Assembly (NCBI GenBank): GCA_000697055.1
Contig: JNDT01002355.1
Span: 62,001 to 126,000, forward strand
Reading direction: 5' to 3'
DNA length: 64,000 nt
Source of the DNA: Saksenaea vasiformis B4078
Lineage: Eukaryota > Mucoromycota > Mucoromycetes > Mucorales > Saksenaeaceae
Part shown: positions 57,043-64,000 of the stretch, piece after piece
Position numbering within the stretch: position 1 is the first letter of the stretch
How the letters are laid out: each line of letters begins with the position of its first letter
Position numbers and translations under genes: made by a program
The notes under the pieces: generated by a model
Told to the model about the DNA's origin: nothing
Databases searched by the model: none
The model's input: only the letters and a program-made list of their open reading frames with translations

Positions 57043-58445
57043 TTAGGTTTTTTCTGTATCGACGTCCTCGAATCGAATAAGAGGACCTTTGTATCCTTTC
57101 TGTAAAACACAAAATACAAGAACGATGAATAGAGTACAGAGAGTTAGTATAAAGTATTTACCTTTTGAGCCACCACAGAATACCACGACATGTAGGTTTT
57201 GTATTCTTCGACTTCGGCCCGTAATTCATTCACGACATCCTCGAGTTCTTTTTCTCCGATCAATTTATCCTGTATCCATTTCTGTCTGGAAGACTGAATG
57301 ACGCGTTCCCAGTATTCCAGTAATGAACTTCCCACCGCGCCTCCGTAAAGACCCACAGGTGTATGTGTATGTCGTATCTGCATACTCATGAGATGACCTA
57401 TCGCCGCCATCCGATTGGGTAGTGGGTTTTGTATGGTGCTGGAAGGTGGCGCACCCATTGGTGAATTCGGTGGTGACAAGGGTGAAGCATTGGCAACTGT
57501 GAAGGGATTCGAGTTATGTATAAATAATATTTCCTTTTTTTTTCTTTCTTCGCTTTCCACATCGGAAATTCTTTTTTTTTGAACTTACGTCGTAAAATGG
57601 TTGACATGGCGGGACCAGCATCGAATAAGTTCTCATAAGCTTCAACACATTCTATATAGGCACCTTTTTTCATGATCCGGACAAATTCCCGCAATACTGC
57701 ATCCCATTCATCATCAGGAACCGTATCGCCCATCGATCGAATAAACACATAATCAAATGTATCATCCTCGTATGGTAAAGGTAATTCCATAACATCCACG
57801 CGTTGAAAATGAACATTTTTCGGCTTTGGACTTTTTTTTTCTGCACGTTAGATTTGCTCCGCTTTTGGATGGAACCCAATCCCTTACTTGACAGGCAATA
57901 TGTTTTTATCCACATCAATTCCAGTAAAATAGGATAATCGATACTTGGTCGCCATATCCTATATTTCATGTTAGGAACTTATTGCATTTTCGGCTCTTTC
58001 TTTTTTTATATACCAAACTCCAAAAACCAGCACCGCATCTACATGGAACAGTGGAGTCAGATAAAAAAAAAGAAAAAGAAAAAGAAAGTGATACCATATC
58101 CTATCTATTTCTAGAAGAAGAAGAAGAGGTCGTCTTACCCTACGTCCAGGACTTCACAACCGCCTGCCTGTAAAAGTCGGTGAAGAGGTGCCTTAAAATC
58201 ACTACAAGGTCACACTGGGATGATTACTCAGGTACCGATGAAGGTTGTTTTATATTTCTTCTTTATTACCTCTCGAAAGCCAGCTTGAGAGCGTTGTGTC
58301 GTACCCAGTCTCGTTCCACGTCTGTGGGAACATGTTTGTAATGACGTGTGTCTTTTGTACTAGACCTCCATTTTGATTTTAAGAAATTGGTAAAACTCGC
58401 TGCTGTAGTTGTTGCCGTCCCTGATTTCTGCATGTTGGATACCAT
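57043..58445 (-). CDS. SAM-dependent methyltransferase, 322 aa
   Basis: Class I methyltransferase fold (Methyltransf_25/UbiE-like type in fungi); substrate unknown. Seven exons (minus): 58445-58270, 58201-58139, 58038-58014 (25 nt), 57958-57888, 57830-57589, 57496-57162 and 57099-57043. The SAM-binding motif I is assembled across splice sites: EVLDVG, then CGAGFWSL from the micro-exon, then DMATKYRLSYFTGIDVD (the acidic end of strand 2). Motif II-like VHFQRVDVMELP and FDYVFIRSMGD follow. The N-terminal part has KHVPTDVERDWVRHNALK. Ser/Pro-rich region near PLSPPNSPMGAP. The frame closes only with the acceptor after the poly-A run at 57831, which supports that choice. Confidence 0.85.
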
Positions 58446-59016
58446 GCCTAGAGTAGAGTAGCTTTTTGCGTCAACGGTAATATTCTATGTGACTCATATT
58501 ACCCCATACGTCAACGTGTCACAGAGAAGAACTTTAGCAACAATAAAAAAAGAAAGAAGGAAAGAAAGAAAGTAAGAAAGAAAGACGTGTGGTAATTTGT
58601 AACGTGTGTGTGTGTGTGTCCGTTATGTGTGTATGTATATATGTATGTGCGTATAACGTACGTTTCAGGGGGGAGAGAGTGAAGGAGGAGGGGTTATGCA
58701 CCACTTTTGGGAAACCTGAACTTCTATAGAATTCACGTAAAAAATAAAAAATAGCAACCGACCGACATTTTCTTTTTTTAATTCCACCGAGAAACAATTC
58801 AGTTTTGCCACCATGTGAAATAAGTGAGGTAGGACAACAAACAAGTGCCGCTGTTTAATGGGAGATTTTTCACCAATTTGGGTTATTGGTGGATTTGGTG
58901 ACGTTTTTTCCAACGCTGGGTTTTCGGGGTCCTTTAAGCTTCGCCTGTCGTTGTTCAGATTCCCTTTTTCTCTCTTCTTTTTTTCCTTATCTCCAAAACT
59001 CAAACACCGCTCCCTC
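58446..59016. other. Divergent promoter region between methyltransferase and TAM41
   Basis: The two genes are transcribed away from each other from this 570-bp stretch. It holds a (GT)n/(GA) microsatellite region near 58560-58640. No other gene seen. Confidence 0.5.
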
Positions 59017-60721
59017 ATGTTAAAGGTGTGGTCTTTTTTTTTCTTTTTTTCTAATAACTTCAATGAACAACCAACCTTTTAATAACCTCACCATGCTATA
59101 GCACACTCTTTCCCCCCGCACTATTCGATTGTGTGTTGTTCGACCCATGCGGTTGTACACAACAACTTCGCCTCACACATCGCCTGGAAACGGTAGCGAT
59201 GGCATGCCTATTCCGCCTCCGACTATAAATAAACGCAAACCTGAAACGCGATCCCAGGTCGATCCACTGTTCACAGAAGAAACTCGACTACGATTAGAAC
59301 GTCTGCGTAAACACCAGTTCCATCCCACCAATATTCCGGATTCCCCAGACTTTGGCACCAATCAGTACATTAGTATTGATGAAAAACTGAAGCAACAGTT
59401 AAAAGATATTGTTTCACAATTTAATGCACCTGTACGATATGCAATTGCCTATGGAAGTGGTGTATTCCGTCAAGCTGGCTACGGTAATCAGGTACTTTAT
59501 TTCTTAAAAGAAGAGAAAACGTGCCAATTTTGCGGGGTTTGTTTTAATTCGCGGTCCTTACGGTTAGAAAAAACCCATGATGGACTTCATCTTTGGCGTT
59601 TCACATCCTGGCCATTGGCACGCACTTAACATGCAACAAAATCCTCATCACTACTCGAGTATCCGGTGGTTAGGTTCCGGTTCGGTGGCGCTGCTACAAG
59701 AAAAAGTCGGAGCGGGTCTCTATTTCAATCCCTACGTTGAAGTCGATGGCATGGTAAGGGAATAATAATAATAATAATACTATCTTCAGAATCCTCAGGT
59801 TGCCAACTTCCATTTTTTTTAATAGACAATTAAATACGGCGTTGTTTCCATCGATAAGTTATGTAAGGATTTGATCGACTGGGAAACCTTGTACGTGGCC
59901 GGACGGATGCACAAACCTGTAAGTACACCGTCCGGTGCTTTTCCTTTTCTTCTCCTCCCTTTCCCATTGCGACTCATAGACTGAGTATCGCACAAACAGG
60001 TTAAAATCCTTCGTGACGATGCCAGAGTTCGGTTGGCCAACCAAGTGAACTTGACAGAAGCCGTTCGTGTAGCACTACTCACCCTTCCCGAAACATTCAA
60101 TGAAGCCGAGTTATTTGAACGTATTGCGGGTATTAGTTACACTGGCGATTTCCGTATGATTGTCGGTGAGAACCCTAACAAGGTCAAGAATATCGTGCAT
60201 GGCCATATGGATCATTTCCATCGACTCTATTTTGGTCTGCTTGATGATTTACCGAACGTCGCCGTTTTGAATAACGGCCAATTCCAGGTAATGTTTGAAA
60301 GAAATCATCCCATCTCCTCCCCCCTTTTTTTTTTCTCATGAAGAGAACATAGCAAAACCAAAATCCAAGATTCCGTGGGTTGATGGTCCAGAAATTGCCA
60401 AAGACATTGTACAACAAAGTGTTGGCTGAGCATCGTTCGTATGCAGTCCGGAACAACGCCGATATTCCCGAGGATAAGATAGAACTTCATCAGCAGATTG
60501 CAGCATCACCTGAGCTGTCGTCCTACATTGATAAAGGTAGAACACGTCATTCACCAAATAGAAAAAGCTAAAAAAACTCCGTCCTTGCTCTAGGTCTTCG
60601 TGAGATCATTGGACGAACAGCACTTACACAGAGCATCAAGGGTATCATTACAGCAGGTCCTTGGAGAACATCGCGGTATGCCGCAGAGAAATTGGGAAAA
60701 TGGTGGTCTGCAAAGAAATAA
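59017..60721 (+). CDS. Mitochondrial phosphatidate cytidylyltransferase TAM41, 412 aa
   Basis: Makes CDP-diacylglycerol in the mitochondrial inner membrane, the first committed step towards cardiolipin. Predicted exons 59017-59025, 59102-59491, 59568-59753, 59826-59918, 60000-60287, 60392-60536 and 60594-60721. The 9-nt first exon (MLK) gives a presequence-like HTLSPRTIRLCVVRPMRLYTTTS; without it the first Met is at 59147. Family motifs: YAIAYGSGVFRQAGYG (nucleotidyltransferase GSG), PMMDFIFGVSHPGHWHALNM, LGSGSVALLQEKVGAGLYFNP, IKYGVVS, ARVRLANQVNLTEAVRVALL, DFRMIVGENPNKVKNIV and the C-terminal QSIKGIITAGPWRTSRYA. All expected parts are present and open. Confidence 0.95.
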
Positions 60722-60874
60722 AAAGAGCATACTTCTTCTAAAAAAAACATGATGATTCCATGATGATTTGTAGCTTTATGTATAAGTCTATTTACAACAA
60801 AAAAGATAAAAGAATAGTAAAAAAAATTATTAACAAAACGCACGCGTGCTGACCCTTATATATATCTCTATCTA

Positions 60875-61756
60875 CTACTTATGGGCGTCAATCACGCCTT
60901 CTTCATGTAATTGCTGCATTGCCAGCGCGGCTGCATAGCGTTTGGCAAGATCTTTGGAACGATGCCATGTGTTTTTGGCAATATGAATTGGAGGAAGATG
61001 ATCACCACGTTCCATCCGAAGTTCGCAAGAAAAGGAGGAACAATTCTGGTCTTCTCTTGCATGAAAGTGCATTTCTAACGGCGACCATCCCAGCTTCTGG
61101 ATCACCTCGTTCAAGATGGCAAGATCTGTTTTTCCCGTTGTCTTCACCACGGCTCGTTTTGGATAATGGGTATGTTGTTGCTGCTCTGATGTGCTATCGA
61201 CGGGATTCACCGCGGCGTTGCAGTACCGTTGGACAATTTCCGTGATTGCCTGCCGTGCACATTCGTTCTTTGCCTCCTGTGGATCAGGAAGGCTACTGCC
61301 AAATTTACAATTTGCTACTGACACCAGAGAGACCAGATTCCCGTCCAGCCATAGCCTGTCGTACTGTGCAGGTGGTATCCGCAGAATTTCCGTCAGCTCC
61401 ATGAGTAGGGTGGGATAGGACGAGCTCGCAACGGGCGTGTTCTGCCTAGCTCGTAGGGAGGCGGACAACCAAATCTTGATCACCCCCAGCATATCGTTTG
61501 TGCTCGGTTGCTGTCGTCGGCTGGGAAGATGTAAACCCAGTTCTCTCAATGCAAGGGCAGACACAGCTTCCTTGGCATCTTTCTTTGATCTACATGGTTC
61601 AGGGCATGCAAATGTGTGGCGAAGTACCTTCACCGACGCTTGGAATCCATCCGCACTTTCATGAAACTCGTAGGCCACTGTAGGATCCCATCGCAGAATG
61701 TTGGCAACTCGTTGTACTTGTGTATTCAGTGACTGTACGTGGACCATAGGAAACAA
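60875..61756 (-). CDS. Protein with three dsRNA-binding-like domains, 293 aa
   Basis: Intronless ORF with three dsRBD-type regions. Region 1 (residues ~12-75) includes VAYEFHESADGFQASVKV and the helix-2 style KKDAKEAVSALALREL. Region 2 (~104-190) has LLMELTEILRI and EAKNECARQAITEIVQ. Region 3 (~213-288) has LNEVIQKLGW, CELRMERG and SKDLAKRYAAALAMQQL. Lys/Arg of the classical KKxAK motif are present in regions 1 and 3 in modified form. No RNase III, helicase or other catalytic part, so a regulatory or partner protein for double-stranded RNA is likely, for example in RNA interference (inference). Convergent with TAM41, 153 bp between stops. Confidence 0.8.
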   Translation of the reverse strand: MFPMVHVQSLNTQVQRVANILRWDPTVAYEFHESADGFQASVKVLRHTFACPEPCRSKKDAKEAVSALALRELGLHLPSRRQQPSTNDMLGVIKIWLSASLRARQNTPVASSSYPTLLMELTEILRIPPAQYDRLWLDGNLVSLVSVANCKFGSSLPDPQEAKNECARQAITEIVQRYCNAAVNPVDSTSEQQQHTHYPKRAVVKTTGKTDLAILNEVIQKLGWSPLEMHFHAREDQNCSSFSCELRMERGDHLPPIHIAKNTWHRSKDLAKRYAAALAMQQLHEEGVIDAHK

Positions 61757-62470
61757 AAAACTTTTTCTTTTTTTCTTTTTTGTCGTCTTGTAAATGTACC
61801 GTCCGTTAAGTAAAGTTGAGTTGTCCGATATTAATTACGTTGTATGCGTATTGCACCGAGACAAGTCTTGTTTTGATTCCGAACTCAAATAGACCAATCA
61901 AGCGTCATTCTGACTTTTTTTTTTTGGTGTGTGTGGATTTCTGGCAGCCCAGGACACTCATCCTTCCCACAATGGATCCAGTTACAAGGCCCAGGTAGCA
62001 CAAATCAAGACCTCTTAAACCATTTCTTTGATAAAATGGCCTAAAAAAAGGGCAATAGTAATTTTACAAGTCGGTCAGGATCGCGCTGAGAGTTGAACCA
62101 TGACAAGCGATCACTTCGTTCTCAGTAAAAGGAGAGGATGAAGCTAGCTTCCAAGAATTTGGGGCATGGTGCACCAACCATGGAAGTTGTTCTAGCTCAA
62201 AAATTTATAACTTTCTTCCCCTTATCTTTTGCATCACCGCTGAAACTAGATATCCCATCTAGGATGCCAGAAAACGCCAACCTTCTTTTTCGGGGGCTGT
62301 GCTCGGACAAGTCGGTTACTGCTGATAAAGGACGAGGCATTTACCATAGATTGAATTGCTATTCTTACAGGCAGCACGACGCGATATATCCGCTGAGTCA
62401 AGAGATGAGTCATGTTCGCGCTCTTAAAACCTAGTACAAGTTACAAGCGTGCTGTTTTTCCAATTCAACC
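61757..62470. other. Intergenic between dsRBD gene and Tc1 fragment
   Basis: Contains the dsRBD gene promoter; the open frame 62138-62434 (plus) has no recognisable domain. Nothing else seen. Confidence 0.45.
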
Positions 62471-62935
62471 TATGTATTATGCATTTAACGAGTGAAGAGA
62501 AAATTAGGATTGTTACTCTCCGTCAAGCTGGTATTATAAAACCAAAAGATATCGCAAGCAAGACTTCGGTACATTCAAGAACTGTTTATCATGTTTTACA
62601 TAAGTTTGAAACGTGTGGTTCAATCGAGCGATTTACAGGTCCTGGACATCAAAAAATATCAAAGAAGCGTGAAATTCGAGGTCTTGTTTAACATCGCATC
62701 ATCTGAAACGCGTCTCCCAGTTGGGCGTTGGCAGAACTTACTGTAACAATGAGAAAACGAAAACAGCACGATGCGTAAAAAGTTCTGGATTCTCACGCAA
62801 AAGTCTAAACAAAGCGCATGAACGTCTACTACTCGACTAAAATTTATTTGGTTCCAGCTCCAGATGGCTTAAGAGTACAGAATAAATTCCATGTAATTTA
62901 AACGGAGCGGTTCCGAGCATCCAGGTTGATAAAGG
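62449..62935 (+). mobile_element. Truncated Tc1/mariner-type transposase, N-terminal HTH
   Basis: An ORF of 80 codons at 62449-62691 reads LTSEEKIRIVTLRQAGIIKP followed by ASKTSVHSRTVYHVLHKFET, a paired-type helix-turn-helix as in Tc1-like transposases, then FTGPGHQKISKKREIRG. Downstream (62700-62935) only short traces with stops remain and no DDE block is visible. A dead 5' fragment immediately upstream of locus G. Confidence 0.7.
62894..62916 (+). promoter_or_regulatory. Conserved upstream element of locus G (CGG-N7-CCG)
   Basis: Reads AATTTAAACGG-AGCGGTT-CCGA, 55-77 bp upstream of the ATG at 62971, aligned with the elements of loci B and D at almost the same spacing although locus G is on the other strand and about 50 kb away. 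Confidence 0.45.
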
Positions 62936-62970
62936 GTTAAAAATTCTACAGCGTCTCTTGTTTCACCGCA

Positions 62971-64000
62971 ATGACTTCTGACAACGCCACAGAGAAGTTA
63001 TCATCCAACGTAACGAGATATACCCATGTATTTCATGCGAGCGTATCTGACGTTTTGACAGTTCACTCAATTTTTGACCTATGATGTCTTCAACCGGTGC
63101 ACACGAGGTCTCCATTTTGATGGGTGCACCGCCGAATACTCTGCAATAGAGGTTGAAGAGGGAAAGGATAACATGCTCAGACTGCTTCATGATTACTCCT
63201 CCAACAAACCGTTCGTGGAGTATACCTGCACGAAAACGATCGATACGGATACTTCGATGGATGGATTACTGATGGATGACAGCTTTCCCCGCTTGCCATC
63301 TAAAACGTTTGCGTATGATATTGCTGCAGAAGCTAGTTGTAATACACGTAAACAATGCCAGCAGAACTCTGAAAAAAAATCAGTTGAATACAATGTTTCC
63401 TACGTTTCCTGGGGAGAAGTAAGAAATCACGCAGTGGTTTGTGGATGACTCGATTTATGGTATTCGCGCTAGATACATTTTTCTTCCCACTCTGTCAAGG
63501 CAACTGCTCGTTTTAAGGAAGCCATGAAACACGCTTTAAAGGAAAGCACCAATAAGGAGAAATATGAGGCTCTGCAAGGCGTGTTTGGGCGATTTGGGTA
63601 TTATTATCCGTCCAAAATCTTATTTGGTACTGTGAGCATTATACGTGTAATATTATTCACTGTCTCTTGATCTAGGTGGCCTTCTTGCTCGTAAGAAAGA
63701 GAGTCCAAGGTTACAGAACGGAGACGGATGTGAATTAGAGATTGAGCGTAACATAATCCAGTCCATCCGTCAAATAGTAGAAAACGTTGCGGGTGTAATC
63801 ACAGGCTACAAAATCATCGGTAATACTGATCACATGCACGCAATAATTGCTTTACAAACTTGTGGCAGGTGGTGATCCCGGACGATTTTTTGTGGATGGA
63901 CTAGAAAGCTGGAAAGAGACCACTATCTCGGAACCAGCCATTATTCAGTTCAAAGATATGAAGCCGATATATAGCATCCTTGAAGATCATGAACGCCTCC
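62971..64000 (+). CDS. Locus G: MACPF-like/Sel1-family gene, 5' part (runs off right edge)
   Basis: Exons 62971-63009, 63062-63418, 63473-63626, 63676-63819 and 63869 onward, with the same phases as copies B-E. Exon 2 is again exactly 357 nt and exon 3 154 nt. The MACPF-like signature reads FGYYYPSKILFGG, split by intron 3 between the glycines, followed by YKIIGGDPGRFFVDGLESW and PAIIQFKDMKPIY. Exon 4 is 144 nt as in B, and exon 1 (13 codons) resembles that of A, so A, B and G form one subgroup. No lesion is visible in the part present. The linker and Sel1 repeats, expected downstream, lie beyond the window. Confidence 0.82.

Noticed and set aside
62070..62110. Possible tRNA-like sequence near GTTGAACC
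   Set aside because: No cloverleaf arms or B-box/A-box pair could be drawn.

Overview
The window looks like nuclear DNA of an early-diverging fungus, most probably Mucoromycota/Mucorales. Genes carry many short GT-AG introns (about 45-110 nt), and the set includes a mitochondrial complex I 30 kDa subunit, TFIIB, TAM41, a SulP permease, an acyl-CoA dehydrogenase and an IucA/IucC-type (NIS) siderophore synthetase of the kind that makes rhizoferrin in Mucorales. The phylum is an inference from gene content; no rRNA or tRNA gene was seen.

Left end (1-16.4 kb): a tandem, minus-strand family of Sel1-repeat genes. I reconstructed a shared five-exon structure: a tiny first exon, a 357-nt exon 2, a 154-nt exon 3, a 144/147-nt exon 4, and a long last exon. 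Exons 2-5 encode an N-terminal region that I read as a degenerate MACPF-like domain (signature F-G-Y-Y-Y/A-x6-G-G), then an acidic linker and Sel1 repeats. Copies B (giant, 1953 aa), C and E are open; D is broken by a 1-bp insertion and a 61-bp tandem duplication; A is an internally deleted remnant; another Sel1 scrap lies near 12.3 kb. A sixth copy, G, starts at the right edge on the opposite strand and runs out of the window. Four copies share an upstream element at almost the same distance from the start codon.

Middle (17.8-32.6 kb): housekeeping genes NDUFS3, a homeobox factor (minus), TFIIB, an 8-exon WD40 protein, an aldose 1-epimerase whose stop codon is 8 bp from that of the WD40 gene, and a multi-pass membrane protein.

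32.6-39.7 kb is a genomic graveyard: a decayed duplicate of the 3' end of an MFS transporter gene, two copies of an unidentified decayed gene family, a broken Tc1-like transposase and one hypothetical ORF. The intact MFS (allantoate-permease type) gene follows at 39.8-41.6 kb.

Right part (44.7-61.8 kb): the siderophore synthetase with GATA-type iron-response motifs upstream, a SulP/STAS sulfate permease, a medium-chain-type acyl-CoA dehydrogenase, a SAM methyltransferase (minus), TAM41 and an intronless protein with three dsRNA-binding-like domains (minus). A truncated Tc1-type helix-turn-helix lies just before copy G. Most other genes are independent single units; no operon-like clusters are evident.
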